Numbered from the stretch's first letter, positions 23,965 through 35,059 are shown. The stretch is 64,000 nucleotides of DNA from Lachnospiraceae bacterium (GCA_009911185.1 QXWW01000005.1:69501-133500), one strand, 5' to 3'. Notes: generated by a model not told the origin, from the letters alone. Made by a program: numbers and translations.

Positions 23965-25227
23965 TTATCCACTCATGTTACGTTCCAGATTACGATACAT
24001 TTCCACTGGCACAAAAGCCTTTACATAGATTCCATTTTCCTGATATTCTTCCTCTAAAAGTTCTCCATATTTTCTTATCATGGAAAGCTGTCCTCCCTGT
24101 TCATAGGAAAAAATACCTTCTAAAAAGCGTTTGTCCTCCCTGAGCGTTTCTTCCAGCACAATTTTCAGTTCCACAATCCCCTGTCCTGACAAGACAGAAG
24201 TTTTCAATGTTCTGTCTGCCTGCAAATCCTTAAGCATTACATCCTCTGCCAGCTTATCCTGCTTATTAAATAAGGTGATAATTTTCTTCCCTGTAACCCC
24301 CAGATTCTGCAATGTCTCATATACAATCTGCATCTGCTTTTCCCGCTGAGGATTCGAGGCGTCCACCACATGAATAATGATATCTGCATACTTTGCTTCC
24401 TCAAGGGTACTTCGAAATGCCTCTATCAGGTGATGGGGCAGCTTGCGGATAAATCCCACGGTGTCTGTAAGCAAAAGTTCCTGACCACTGTCCAGCCTTA
24501 GCTTCCGGGTGGTTGGATCCAGGGTGGCAAACAGTTTATCTTCCTCCAGTACATTTGCACAGGTAAGCCGGTTCAGCAATGTGGATTTTCCGGCATTGGT
24601 ATACCCCACGATAGCAGCCACCTTCATACGCTTCCGGCTCCTTTGTCCTCTTGTAACTTCACGATGCTGTCGTATCTCTTCCAATTCCCGTTTTAAATGG
24701 GATAACCTTGTCTTAATCAAACGCCTGTCCATTTCCAGTTTCTTCTCTCCCGGCCCTCTGGTTCCGATTCCTCCACCCAGCCGCGACAAAGAAATTCCCA
24801 ACCCCGTCAGGCGGCTGAGACGGTACCTGAGCTGGGCCAGCTCCACCTGAATCTTGCCTTCGCTGGTAGAAGCCCTGGCCGCAAAGATATCCAGGATCAC
24901 CAGGGTTCTGTCCATCACCTTAATGTCCAAAATCTCTTCTATATTCCGCAGCTGCGTCAAAGACAGCTCATCATCGCAGACAATTCCCGTAGCATGAAGT
25001 TCTGCGGCCATCTGCCTGATTTCCTGCAGTTTCCCAGTTCCAACATAGGTTCCCGGATGGATACTTTCCCGGCTCTGCATCACCGTCCCCACCACCTTAG
25101 CCCCTGCCGTCTGTACCAATTCTCCCAACTCCGCCAGAGAATCACCGGCATCGTCCCCTTCCTGGAAACTTACGCCCACAAGAATTACCTTTTCTTCTGC
25201 TTCTTCTATTATAAATACTTCCGCCAT
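23965..25227 (-). CDS. hflX: GTPase HflX
   Basis: 420 aa from the ATG at 25227, which follows AGGAGG by 5 nt. The N-terminal HflX domain (SLAELGELVQTAGA, YVGTGKLQEI), a glycine-rich linker (LGGGIGTRGPGEKKLE) and the GTPase domain are in order. G1 is GYTNAGKST, G3 is DTVGF, G4 is NKQD. HflX binds 50S subunits and splits stalled or stressed ribosomes; some forms add to macrolide-lincosamide tolerance. Confidence 0.96.
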   Translation of the reverse strand: MAEVFIIEEAEEKVILVGVSFQEGDDAGDSLAELGELVQTAGAKVVGTVMQSRESIHPGTYVGTGKLQEIRQMAAELHATGIVCDDELSLTQLRNIEEILDIKVMDRTLVILDIFAARASTSEGKIQVELAQLRYRLSRLTGLGISLSRLGGGIGTRGPGEKKLEMDRRLIKTRLSHLKRELEEIRQHREVTRGQRSRKRMKVAAIVGYTNAGKSTLLNRLTCANVLEEDKLFATLDPTTRKLRLDSGQELLLTDTVGFIRKLPHHLIEAFRSTLEEAKYADIIIHVVDASNPQREKQMQIVYETLQNLGVTGKKIITLFNKQDKLAEDVMLKDLQADRTLKTSVLSGQGIVELKIVLEETLREDKRFLEGIFSYEQGGQLSMIRKYGELLEEEYQENGIYVKAFVPVEMYRNLERNMSG

Positions 25228-25385
25228 ATATACCTCCTGCATATTTTCGTTGTTGCTATATGATAATAATTATTTTATACTAAAGTCAGATATCCATGCA
25301 GACATGATCATTTTCCTCATCGCCTGCTGGAATAAAAATGCCGGCCTCACTTACTGCTGGCAGAAATCATGAAAGGAGACGACAC

Positions 25386-25778
25386 ATGAAAATAGCAGTC
25401 ACTTATGAAGACGGACAGGTATTCCAGCATTTTGGACATACCAGCCAATTTAAGGTTTATGAAACAGAAAATGGTAAGATCACTTCCTGCGAAATTGTGG
25501 ATACCAATGGACAAGGACACGGCGCGTTGGCCGGATTTTTACTGGAAAGCGGCGTGAATGTCCTGATTTGTGGCGGCATCGGCGGCGGCGCCAGAGCTGC
25601 TCTTGCCAATGCCGGCATTGAATTATATCCCGGCGCTTCCGGCAACGCGGACGCCCAGGTAGAAGCATTTCTCAAAGGAACTCTTTCCTACGATCCGGAT
25701 ACCATGTGCAGCCACCACTCCCACGAAGAAGGGCATAGCTGCAAAAATCACGGCTGCGGTTCTGAAAGCTGTCATTGA
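25386..25778 (+). CDS. NifX/NifB-type dinitrogenase cofactor domain protein with His/Cys tail
   Basis: 130 aa from the ATG at 25386 (SD AAAGGAG). MKIAVTYEDGQVFQHFGHTSQF and LICGGIGGGARAAL are the hallmark blocks of the dinitrogenase Fe-Mo cofactor domain. The last 25 residues are rich in His and Cys (CSHHSHEEGHSCKNHGCG), suggesting metal binding. No nif genes are present, so a general metal or Fe-S carrier role is more likely than nitrogen fixation. Confidence 0.85.
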   Translation: MKIAVTYEDGQVFQHFGHTSQFKVYETENGKITSCEIVDTNGQGHGALAGFLLESGVNVLICGGIGGGARAALANAGIELYPGASGNADAQVEAFLKGTLSYDPDTMCSHHSHEEGHSCKNHGCGSESCH

Positions 25779-25798
25779 TTCCGGCACGCGGCCTGCTT

Positions 25799-25826
25799 CA
25801 GCCTCCTCCTTTCTGAGGAGGCTGAG
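25799..25826. terminator. Strong hairpin after the NifX-like gene
   Basis: CAGCCTCCTC and GAGGAGGCTG form a stable stem with a 6-nt loop between convergent genes. Neither strand has a good U-tract, so its role as a terminator is uncertain. Confidence 0.45.
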
Positions 25827-25857
25827 GTAAAACCCCAAAAGCTTGCAACCGTCCGTT

Positions 25858-26355
25858 TCATCTGCTTTTTTTCCAAAAACGCTCTATTGTTTCACAAGTA
25901 CTGCAATATTTATCTACAAGGCAAATAATATAAGACTCTGCATATCTGGGCGGAACCGGGGTTAACGGCCACATATGCTTTAAAATCATATCTTTCTCTA
26001 ACTCGCTCAATGAAAAACTGCCCTGTACCACTTTCAGTACGCGCCCGGGATGTTTCAAACCATGAAAACGGCTGCCTGTCTCTCTGGCATACGTATGCCA
26101 GTCATATAAAAACATATCATGGAGCATTCCCGCTCTCGCCGCCTCTCTTGCCCGCAGTCCCATTCTTGCGCAGATCCGGTAGTTATAATATGCCACATGC
26201 AGACAATGCCTGTAACAATTCGTGTTTCCATGCTGGGGATATTTTTTCATCTGCACCACTAAGGGGTGTTTCACCAAATCATCAATGCATTCATAGAACG
26301 CCTGCCTCGTATTCCTGATTCGAATCAATTTCTTCTTTCTACGATTTTCCCTCAT
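25858..26355 (-). CDS. HD-domain hydrolase
   Basis: 165 aa from the ATG at 26355 (SD GGAG). The metal ligands of the HD superfamily are seen in YRHCLHVAYYN, MLHDMFLYDW (the HD pair) and LKHMWPLTP, with a final aspartate in CLVDKYCS. Such proteins cleave phosphate esters or nucleotides; the substrate is not known. It follows the galT terminator by 36 bp on the same strand and may depend on read-through or an unseen promoter. Confidence 0.75.
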   Translation of the reverse strand: MRENRRKKKLIRIRNTRQAFYECIDDLVKHPLVVQMKKYPQHGNTNCYRHCLHVAYYNYRICARMGLRAREAARAGMLHDMFLYDWHTYARETGSRFHGLKHPGRVLKVVQGSFSLSELEKDMILKHMWPLTPVPPRYAESYIICLVDKYCSTCETIERFWKKSR

Positions 26356-26390
26356 GCTATCAATTCTCCAAAAACAGCTTGCCAAAAGAG

Positions 26391-26421
26391 AAAAACATCT
26401 GCTGTTTCCTTTCAGCAGATG
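26391..26421 (-). terminator. Intrinsic terminator of galK-galT
   Basis: CATCTGCTG (26396-26404) pairs with CAGCAGATG (26413-26421), and TTTTT follows on the minus strand, directly after the galT stop. Confidence 0.85.
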
Positions 26422-26435
26422 CTTTTCCAATATTA

Positions 26436-27935
26436 TTAATTTAAACTTTCCACAAACTTGTCAAACGCCTTCTGCCCCTCTTCATCCCGTTTGTAGACGC
26501 CTGCATGTTCCAATACCTTGCTAAACACCAGAGCAATCTCACTGTGAAGAATATCCATAATGTTGTCTCTGGTAACTTCCGGATATTTGGGCAAAAATTC
26601 TGCCACCCAGTCTGCATGTTTTTCTATGCTCTCATCTGCACGAACATCTTTTTTATCCACAATAGCCGCCGCAAGCGTTTCCATTTCCGTCTTTAAACGC
26701 GCTGGAAGCACAGCCAGACCCATAACCTCAATCAGACCAATATTTTCTTTCTTAATATGGTGAAGCTCTGCATGAGGATGGTATACACCCAGAGGATGTT
26801 CCTCTGTCGTGATATTGTTGCGCAATACCAAATCAAGTTCGAAAAGTTCTCCCCGCTTTCTGGCAATCGGAGTAATGGTATTGTGAGGCTCGCCGTCTGT
26901 TTCTGCAAAAATAAATGCGTCTTCATCGGTATATACACGCCAGGTTGTCAGAATCTTATCCGCAAGCGCAATCAGACGGTCGCTGTCCGGTCCTGAAATG
27001 CGAATGACAGACATCGGCCATTTCACAATTCCCGCCTTGACATCTTCAAAACCTGCCACTGTAAATTCCCGTTCCACCGGCGCCTTTGCCATAGCAAACT
27101 CATAACTTCCTCCCTGGAAGTGGTCATGACTGAGGATGGAGCCTCCCACGATGGGAAGATCTGCATTTGAGCCCACGATATAATGCGGGAACTGCTTTAC
27201 AAAATCAAAAAGTTTGCAGAAGGTTCCATGTTCAATCTTCATCGGAATGTGTCTGGAATTAAATACAATGCAATGCTCATTGTAATATACATACGGCGAA
27301 TACTGGAACCCCCACTTGCTGTCCTGAATCGTCACTGGAATAATCCGATGGTTCTGCCTTGCCGGATGATTGATACGCCCTGCATATCCCTCGTTCTCCA
27401 TACAAAGAAGACATTTGGGATAACCGCTCTGCTTTGCATTCTTTGCCGCGGCAATGGCTTTGGGATCTTTTTCCGGCTTCGAGAGATTGATGGTAATATC
27501 CATCTCACCATACGGCGTTTTAGACTTCCATTTTACATCCTTTGCAATCCGGTAACGCCGGATATAATCGCTGTCCTGGCTTAACTTGTAATAGTAATCT
27601 GTAGCTGCCTTTGCTCCCTGTTCCTTATATATCCGCCAGAACTCTCCAATTACCTGGCTGGGGCGGGGCATCAGCTTAGCCATTAACTTCGTGTCAAAAA
27701 GATCTCTGTATACAACGCCGTTTTCTTCCAAAACCCCCGCTTCATAAGCATAGTCCAGAAGCTCTTTTAATACCGGTTCCAGCTCCACATTTTCATAGCA
27801 TTCTTCCGGTTCATCATATTCCTCTATCTGTAAGGTCTCCAACAACTGATTTGTGGTAAAAATCACATCCTCCTCACCAATCAGATGATTTTCCAGGCCG
27901 TAGCACACTAATTTTTTAACCGCTTCGTTTACCAT
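26436..27935 (-). CDS. galT: UDP-glucose--hexose-1-phosphate uridylyltransferase (class II)
   Basis: 499 aa, the length of the Gram-positive GalT-2 group and unlike the 350-aa class I enzyme. AGRINHPARQNHRIIPV, SILSHDHFQGGSYEFAM and LGVYHPHAELHHIKKENIG carry the conserved histidines. It exchanges galactose 1-phosphate for glucose 1-phosphate on UDP in the Leloir pathway. It follows galK by 51 bp in one operon. galE is not in the window. Confidence 0.95.
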   Translation of the reverse strand: MVNEAVKKLVCYGLENHLIGEEDVIFTTNQLLETLQIEEYDEPEECYENVELEPVLKELLDYAYEAGVLEENGVVYRDLFDTKLMAKLMPRPSQVIGEFWRIYKEQGAKAATDYYYKLSQDSDYIRRYRIAKDVKWKSKTPYGEMDITINLSKPEKDPKAIAAAKNAKQSGYPKCLLCMENEGYAGRINHPARQNHRIIPVTIQDSKWGFQYSPYVYYNEHCIVFNSRHIPMKIEHGTFCKLFDFVKQFPHYIVGSNADLPIVGGSILSHDHFQGGSYEFAMAKAPVEREFTVAGFEDVKAGIVKWPMSVIRISGPDSDRLIALADKILTTWRVYTDEDAFIFAETDGEPHNTITPIARKRGELFELDLVLRNNITTEEHPLGVYHPHAELHHIKKENIGLIEVMGLAVLPARLKTEMETLAAAIVDKKDVRADESIEKHADWVAEFLPKYPEVTRDNIMDILHSEIALVFSKVLEHAGVYKRDEEGQKAFDKFVESLN

Positions 27936-27986
27936 AATTCCCTCCTTCTATTTCCCATAGTTTCCCCGAAAAATCCCGTGCGGCAT

Positions 27987-29264
27987 TTATACCATAATTC
28001 CGCCAAAGGGTCGTATTTTCAATACATGGCAGGAACCCTCGCCGTATACGCCGTCTAAAGTCTGACGGTAGGTTTCCACAAAATCATCTGACACAAATGC
28101 CTGAATCGTACCCGCAAATCCCCCGCCGTGCACACGGCTTACACCATGGCCGGATAAGATGCTGTCGCTGACTGCAAGCCCCATGGAGACGCTTTGATTC
28201 TGTACATCCTTATTGGTATAAATATTCTGCAGATATTTAAAAGAAGAATTTCCGGATTCCCTGACAACTTCCAGAAATCCCTGGAAATCCCCTGCATTCA
28301 AAGCTGCCACTTCCTGCTCTACACGTTTGTCCTCTTCAAAGAAATGCAGTGCGCGCAACACCGGACGGTCTCCGCACACCGCGCGGATTTTTGCAATATT
28401 TTTATAAAATTCCTCCGCATCCGCTTCTCTTAAAAATTCTTTTCCCAAAAACTCTGCTACTTTCTTCATTTCCTGCGGAATCAACGCATAATCATCCGTC
28501 AGGTCTGCATGGGAACCTTTGGTATCCGTAATGCAAAGGCTGTGATGGTATGCGCTAAAATCCACATCCACTTTCTCAACGATGGGTTTTTCCGGATCTG
28601 CAAAATCAATATGTATCAAACCACCCACGGAACAAGCCATCTGATCCATCAGACCGCAGGGTTTTCCAAAAAAGACATTTTCTGCATACTGCGCCACCTG
28701 TGCAACTTCCACAGAACTGATTTCCATATTGTTATAAAGTCCGGAGAGAATCGTACCCACCAATACCTCAAATGCTGCAGAACTGGACATCCCTGCCCCA
28801 TTCAGCACATCACTGGTAACATAGGCGCAAAAACCTCCCACTTCATGGCCGTTTTTCTTAAGCCCATACGCCATGCCACGAATCAGTCCTGCCGAAGTTC
28901 CTGTCTCTCCCTCTCTCAATTCCAGATCTTTTAAATCCACGGTAATCATAGGGTAACCTTCCGACAACAATTTAATTACATTCTCCCCGGATTTGCCCAC
29001 CACTGCAATGGCATCCAGATTGATGGACGTCGCCAGTACTTCTCCGCGCTGATGATCCGTATGATTGCCTCCTACCTCGCTTCTTCCAGGCGCGCTGTAA
29101 ATCTCTGCGTCCTGCTCTCCAAACAATTCTTCAAATTTGCGGACTGCATCCTGGTAACGCTTGGTCTGATATGCAATAACCCCTTCATCCACATAGATTT
29201 CCTTCAGACGTTCCTGATACTTCTGCGACTTAATTTCTTCTGCCAATACTTTTGTATTCTTCAT
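27987..29264 (-). CDS. galK: Galactokinase
   Basis: 425 aa. The galactokinase signature appears in its clostridial form, SAPGRSEVGGNHTDHQRG (about residues 58-75). The phosphate-binding loop VLNGAGMSSSAAFEVL and the C-terminal GVSRVHGGGFAGTIQAF are intact. It phosphorylates galactose at C1. It is the first gene of galK-galT, divergent from a LacI-type regulator, with a consensus promoter and two operator-like palindromes in between. Confidence 0.93.
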   Translation of the reverse strand: MKNTKVLAEEIKSQKYQERLKEIYVDEGVIAYQTKRYQDAVRKFEELFGEQDAEIYSAPGRSEVGGNHTDHQRGEVLATSINLDAIAVVGKSGENVIKLLSEGYPMITVDLKDLELREGETGTSAGLIRGMAYGLKKNGHEVGGFCAYVTSDVLNGAGMSSSAAFEVLVGTILSGLYNNMEISSVEVAQVAQYAENVFFGKPCGLMDQMACSVGGLIHIDFADPEKPIVEKVDVDFSAYHHSLCITDTKGSHADLTDDYALIPQEMKKVAEFLGKEFLREADAEEFYKNIAKIRAVCGDRPVLRALHFFEEDKRVEQEVAALNAGDFQGFLEVVRESGNSSFKYLQNIYTNKDVQNQSVSMGLAVSDSILSGHGVSRVHGGGFAGTIQAFVSDDFVETYRQTLDGVYGEGSCHVLKIRPFGGIMV

Positions 29265-29314
29265 ATTTGCCCCGCCTTTACTTTATTTTCTTTCTACGAG
29301 CATTGCCCTTATGA

Positions 29315-30484
<1,170 letters not shown>

Positions 30485-30509
30485 TTCTCAAACCATAATG
30501 ATTGATATT

Positions 30510-32630
30510 TTAACGGGGAAACGCACGATATACCATTCCCTTGGCCATTCCTCCCCGGCAGTCTGCAAGCTCGCTGACCGTTACAAGCTGGTAGCCTCTC
30601 CTCACCAGCTCCGGAATAATTACTTTTGAAGCCTCTGCCGTAGGATTGTAAAGATCATGCATTAAGATAATATCTCCATCCTTAACATGGTTCAAAACGG
30701 CCGTCTGTGTTGCGGACGCATTTTTCGTCTTCCAGTCAAGTGTATCAATGGACCACAGAATTAAGGGCATCCCAACAGCATTTCTCACGGTGGGATTTTG
30801 CCCGCCGCCTGGCGGACGCATGACAACCGGAGAAACCCCCGTCACATTCTGTACGGCCGCGTTCGTTGTGCCAATCTGGTTTACAATAGACAAAACTCCC
30901 GTCTTTGTCAATACCTGATGGCTGTAAGTATGGTTGCCTATCTCACATCCCATACGACAGGCGTTTCGCACAACGTCCGCATAGGACGGCACGCGCTGGC
31001 CCACCACAAAAAATGTAGCCGCGCCGCCATATTGCCGGAGAATATCCAGAATCACCGGTGTATACTGAGACGGCCCGTCGTCGTATGTCAAAGCCACCAT
31101 GGGCGCGTTCATGTCTAATTTCCTTCTCAGACTTCCATCCCCGTTATAATAATAAAGAATATTTGCTTCCTGTACTTTACAACTGATAATCATGCCTTCG
31201 CCGGTTTCATAGGACAATACCCGCCCCGGAATTTCTTTGACCACCCTGCCATGCGCATCCGTGCAAATCAGCTTTCCAAAACAGGTAAGATACATTCCTG
31301 CCTTTTTTGCCCGCGTTCCATCTGTGCCAAAATAATACCGGACGTCCCTAATGGTACGCATATCGTTTACTACAAGTTTCTTTTTTCCCTTTATGATATC
31401 GTAACATTTATATGCGGCAGTATCATATATTCTGGTACATGCTCCGGAGGCGTTAAAAAAATACCTGCATTTTCTTACATATTTCCAGACATTTTTCTGC
31501 TTCTCCCAGTTTCCCGCATAATAACGATAATATCTCCAAACGCCCTTTTTGCGCTCCATTTTGCAGGCTGCATATCCTTTTTCTCCAATCTGCACATAGC
31601 TTGAATCAGATATCACCTTCCAGCCCTTTGCGGTTGTACGGTTCCCCTTTTTGTTAAAATAATACGGTTTCCCATCCGCAAGTTTTACTATTTTATTCTT
31701 AACAGACCTCATACTGCCTTTGCTGTATTCTTTGCACTTTCCTGTCCCGGCTTCATAAATCCTGGTAGAAATCCCCGACTGATTAAAATAATATTCCTTT
31801 CCATCCACTTTGCCCCAGAGCGCTTTCTGTCTCTCCCATTTTGAATCCTGATAATTATAATCATCGTATTTCCAGACAACCCCCGTTTTTCTCATCCGGG
31901 AAATTACATATCCATTTTTTCCGATATTAATATATTCTTTTCCAGAAATCTTCTGCCAGCCTTTGTCTGCAGCACAAACGCCATTCGCGTTAAAATAATG
32001 CCATTTCCCATCCGCGAGCCTGCGAATCTCCTTCTTTACGGCCGTCATTTTGCCGTTTTTGTATTTCTGGCATGTCCTCTCTGTTATATAATATATCGTG
32101 GTGGATATTCCTGATTTATTAAAATAATATTCTCTATCCCCCGTGCTTCTCCACGTATTTTTTTGAATTTGCCATTGCGCCGTATTGTCATCATAATTAT
32201 AACACCGATATACTTCCTTTGCTTTTTCCAGTTTAGAAGACACATAACCGCTGCTATCTACATAAAAGGTCCCCTGGTCTGTCATTTTCCAGCCCTCCTG
32301 TGTTACCTGGCTGCCGTCTATATAGAGCACATAATGACTGCCCTGCTGCACTAAACCTTCCAGAAAGGAATTGTCTTCTTCCTGTTCCCCGGTCTGCCCA
32401 ATAGCCGGAAGCGTTTCTTCACCTTCCGCTGTCTCCTTTCGAGGCGCAAATTCTCCCTCCTGCCAAACCGTCTTCTCAAGAGCTTGAGTCGCCTCTTCTT
32501 TCTGAACAAAAGAATTTTCTTCCGCCCTGCCCTGCAAAGTTACCGTTGTCCACAACGCCGCCCATAAAAGGCACAGAGCCAATCCTTTTCTTCTTTTTTT
32601 CTGTTTAAAGTATTTCCTCTCAAAGTACAT
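30510..32630 (-). CDS. Secreted polysaccharide deacetylase with cell-wall-binding-like repeats
   Basis: 706 aa. A signal segment (LALCLLWAALWTTVTLQGRA, about 17-36) leads into a region to about 460 of aromatic repeats (YYFNKSGIST, WHYFNANGVC, PYYFNKKGN), like choline/glucan-binding repeats. The C-terminal NodB domain (about 505-690) has TYDDGPSQYTP, NHTYSH (metal histidines), MRPPGGG and DIILMHD. It probably deacetylates peptidoglycan or an exopolysaccharide while bound to the wall. A dispersed repeat (copy B) fills most of its upstream gap. Confidence 0.88.
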   Translation of the reverse strand: MYFERKYFKQKKRRKGLALCLLWAALWTTVTLQGRAEENSFVQKEEATQALEKTVWQEGEFAPRKETAEGEETLPAIGQTGEQEEDNSFLEGLVQQGSHYVLYIDGSQVTQEGWKMTDQGTFYVDSSGYVSSKLEKAKEVYRCYNYDDNTAQWQIQKNTWRSTGDREYYFNKSGISTTIYYITERTCQKYKNGKMTAVKKEIRRLADGKWHYFNANGVCAADKGWQKISGKEYINIGKNGYVISRMRKTGVVWKYDDYNYQDSKWERQKALWGKVDGKEYYFNQSGISTRIYEAGTGKCKEYSKGSMRSVKNKIVKLADGKPYYFNKKGNRTTAKGWKVISDSSYVQIGEKGYAACKMERKKGVWRYYRYYAGNWEKQKNVWKYVRKCRYFFNASGACTRIYDTAAYKCYDIIKGKKKLVVNDMRTIRDVRYYFGTDGTRAKKAGMYLTCFGKLICTDAHGRVVKEIPGRVLSYETGEGMIISCKVQEANILYYYNGDGSLRRKLDMNAPMVALTYDDGPSQYTPVILDILRQYGGAATFFVVGQRVPSYADVVRNACRMGCEIGNHTYSHQVLTKTGVLSIVNQIGTTNAAVQNVTGVSPVVMRPPGGGQNPTVRNAVGMPLILWSIDTLDWKTKNASATQTAVLNHVKDGDIILMHDLYNPTAEASKVIIPELVRRGYQLVTVSELADCRGGMAKGMVYRAFPR

Positions 32631-32764
32631 AGCTCATTTTTCTCCTTTGGAATTTCCAAACGCGTTTTCATACTGTACCAGATATTATATACTTATTCCC
32701 TCTCCTTTTCAATAATAGCCCCGATTTCTTCCCGCTGCGCACAACGGCTGCTTTACTTCTTTTG

Positions 32765-32898
32765 CCACGGCGCTTTGGCGCATCATTCCTCTCGTGCGCG
32801 TACCCTCGCTTCGCTGGGGCAGACCCTGCGCATATTGTTTTTTCTTTTATAGGAAGATACTTTCACGCTTTAGCGTGACAATGTATTTCCTAATAGAA
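32765..32898 (-). repeat. Dispersed terminator-adjacent hairpin repeat, copy B
   Basis: On the minus strand the hairpin at 32892-32849 (TAGGAAATAC arm, TCACGCT/AGCGTGA inner stem) directly follows the TPR-gene terminator. About 85 nt nearly identical to copy A follow (CAGGGTCTGC, GAGGGTACGCGCACGAGAGG, AAAGCGCCGTG). It lacks the terminal palindrome of A and C. The remaining 130 bp before the deacetylase start hold nothing I can identify. Confidence 0.75.
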
Positions 32899-32901
32899 GA
32901 A

Positions 32902-32930
32902 CAAAAACCCCGGAAAATTCCAGGGTTTTG
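32902..32930 (-). terminator. Intrinsic terminator of the TPR lipoprotein gene
   Basis: AAAACCC.GGAA pairs with TTCC.GGGTTTT around a 2-nt loop, followed by TTTTTGTTCTT on the minus strand. Confidence 0.8.
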
Positions 32931-32952
32931 TCTTTATAAGATGTTTTTATTT

Positions 32953-33942
32953 CTATCTGGTCTGCAGAAAAATATTTTCCCGCTGCGCTTTCTCATCTTC
33001 CGGAAAATCCTTCAGATAGGAAGCCATTTTCTCTTTTGCTGAAGCAAAATCCAAAAGATTTTCATAACAGATAATCTCATTGCGCCGAAGCTGCTTTTCA
33101 TTTTCCAGGTTATCTTCCTTGAGGGCCGTCTGATACATCTCCAGGGCTTTCTGGTAATTTCTGGCTTCCATCTGCATTTCAGCCAGAGCGACCAGCGTAG
33201 ACACGTCCGAGCCGTTTTTTTCCAGATAACTCTCATACAGCGACTTTGCTTTTTTGCCGTCCTTTTGGGCGTCATACACCTGCGCCAGATACAGCAAAGC
33301 TTTGGTGTCCCCCTTGTTAATTGCCTGGTCAAGTTCCTTTCTGGCATTGTCGTAATCTCCCCGGATCAAATAAATGTGTCCCCGTTCTCTGTAATCCTCC
33401 GGCTGGCTGCCCTTCAACTTCAGCCCCTTTGCCACAAGCTCTTCCGCTTCTTCAGTAAATCCCGCGCCTGCCAGGTTCTCATAGACGGAAAGATAAAGCG
33501 CATAGTTATTGCCGCAATAATCAAGCGCTTTGTCATAATCCTTCCTGGCATTATCACTGTCTCCCTCTTTCAGATACACGCATCCCCGGATAAAATATGC
33601 ACGGCTGTCTTTTTCGTTATAATCAATCAACGCTTTACAGGTAGTAAGCGCGCCCTTTGTATCCCCGCTGTTATACTGTGCGCTTGCTTTGTAATAACAG
33701 ATATCCAGTTCCAGCTCGCCAACCACAGCCTGAGACTGGTCCAAAGCTTTCTGAAAAGCCTCCACTGCCCCGGCATAGTCACCTTCATTCATTTTATTAA
33801 TCCCTACCTGCCGGTAAGCCTTCTGATTCTCCAGCACTTTCTCATCCTGACATCCGCTTATGCCAAAACTGCATACAAATACAACTGCAAGCAGCAATGC
33901 TGTCCTTCTTTGGCATTTCCTTTTTACTCGCTTTAATTCCAT
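32953..33942 (-). CDS. TPR-repeat lipoprotein
   Basis: 329 aa. A basic start and hydrophobic stretch (TALLLAVVFVCSFGISGC) end in a lipobox cysteine at about residue 31, so the mature protein should be lipid-anchored outside the membrane. At least six tetratricopeptide units follow (GDYAGAVEAFQKALDQ, GDSDNARKDYDKALDY, GDYDNARKELDQAINKG and NYQKALEMYQTALKE among them). TPRs mediate protein contacts; the partner is unknown. It is a single gene followed by a clear terminator. Confidence 0.85.
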   Translation of the reverse strand: MELKRVKRKCQRRTALLLAVVFVCSFGISGCQDEKVLENQKAYRQVGINKMNEGDYAGAVEAFQKALDQSQAVVGELELDICYYKASAQYNSGDTKGALTTCKALIDYNEKDSRAYFIRGCVYLKEGDSDNARKDYDKALDYCGNNYALYLSVYENLAGAGFTEEAEELVAKGLKLKGSQPEDYRERGHIYLIRGDYDNARKELDQAINKGDTKALLYLAQVYDAQKDGKKAKSLYESYLEKNGSDVSTLVALAEMQMEARNYQKALEMYQTALKEDNLENEKQLRRNEIICYENLLDFASAKEKMASYLKDFPEDEKAQRENIFLQTR

Positions 33943-34083
33943 ACACTCTGCCTTTCCTTCATGCTATGATCTGTACTGCCGCCCTTCCGTCTATGATACC
34001 CCAGAGCGTGTCTAAATTCATTCCTGCCCGCTGCACCCAAGGGGCATATCTGCATCAAATCCGCTTCATACAGCCCGCTGCGT

Positions 34084-35037
34084 TTATCTTTCGGCACGCA
34101 TTTTTTTCCCCGGAAGCTGCGCCAGAATAATGGCAAGAAACATCAGTACGCAGCCCAAAACTTCCCTGCTGCTGGGCTTCTGGGATAACAGCACCATACC
34201 CGCCAGCACCGAAATCACAGATTCCAGGCTGAGAATTAACGACGCAACTGTGGGATTCATACCCTTTTGTCCCACAATCTGCAGGGTATACGCTACTCCA
34301 CAGGACATAACTCCTGCATACAAAATGGGCTGCCAGGCGCTGAAAACAGCCGTAATCCGCGGCTCCTCTGTAAAAATCATTCCCACACCGGATATAAACC
34401 CGCAGACAAAAAACTGTATACAGGACATCTTCACACCGTCCGCCCTTGCTGTAAAATAGTCAATCACCAAAATATGCAGGGAAAATGCCAGGGCTCCTAT
34501 CAAAAGCAGCACCTCTCCCTTTCCCACCGGAAGCCATGCCAGCAGCCGTTCTGTTTCCCCCTGGGAAGCCGCGTCTGTGATACATAAAAAATAGAGTCCG
34601 GCCAGCGCAAACAACACTCCCAGCCAGACCGTTATTCCGCATTTTCTGTGAAGAAACAGCCCTAAAACCGGAACAATAATAATATAAAAGGCCGTGATAA
34701 AACCTGCCTTCCCTACAGTGGTATACCGTATTCCAAATTGCTGCAGATTACTTCCCAGGCAAAGCATGGTTCCGCAGAGAATCCCTCCCAAAACAAGGGT
34801 TTTCCATTCCTTTCTTCTGCATCGTAAATCTGCCGCCGGATGTTTCTTCTGTCCGCCAAACCGGTTCAGCAGCCAGATACAGGGAATTAGAACGAGTCCG
34901 CCAAGTAAGGAACGCACGCAATTGAACGTAAAAGGCTCCACATATTCCATACCCACGCTCTGCGCCACAAACGCTACGCCCCAAATGGCGGCTGTTAACA
35001 AGAGCAACAGGGAATTTCTTATCTTTAATCTATCCAT
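34084..35037 (-). CDS. EamA/DMT-family transporter
   Basis: 317 aa with about ten hydrophobic helices in two EamA repeats. The first begins LLLLTAAIWGVAFVAQSVG with the typical WG motif, and the second covers about 165-310. NPTVASLILSLESVISVLAGM near the C terminus is the conserved EamA block. It probably exports or imports metabolites or amino acids; the substrate cannot be told. It follows glgP by 71 bp with a hairpin between them. Confidence 0.85.
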   Translation of the reverse strand: MDRLKIRNSLLLLLTAAIWGVAFVAQSVGMEYVEPFTFNCVRSLLGGLVLIPCIWLLNRFGGQKKHPAADLRCRRKEWKTLVLGGILCGTMLCLGSNLQQFGIRYTTVGKAGFITAFYIIIVPVLGLFLHRKCGITVWLGVLFALAGLYFLCITDAASQGETERLLAWLPVGKGEVLLLIGALAFSLHILVIDYFTARADGVKMSCIQFFVCGFISGVGMIFTEEPRITAVFSAWQPILYAGVMSCGVAYTLQIVGQKGMNPTVASLILSLESVISVLAGMVLLSQKPSSREVLGCVLMFLAIILAQLPGKKMRAER

Positions 35038-35059
35038 AATTTTTTATCTTGTTAAATGG

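Noticed and set aside
25386-25778. Nitrogen fixation gene
   Set aside because: Only the NifX-type domain is present; no nitrogenase or other nif genes are in the window.
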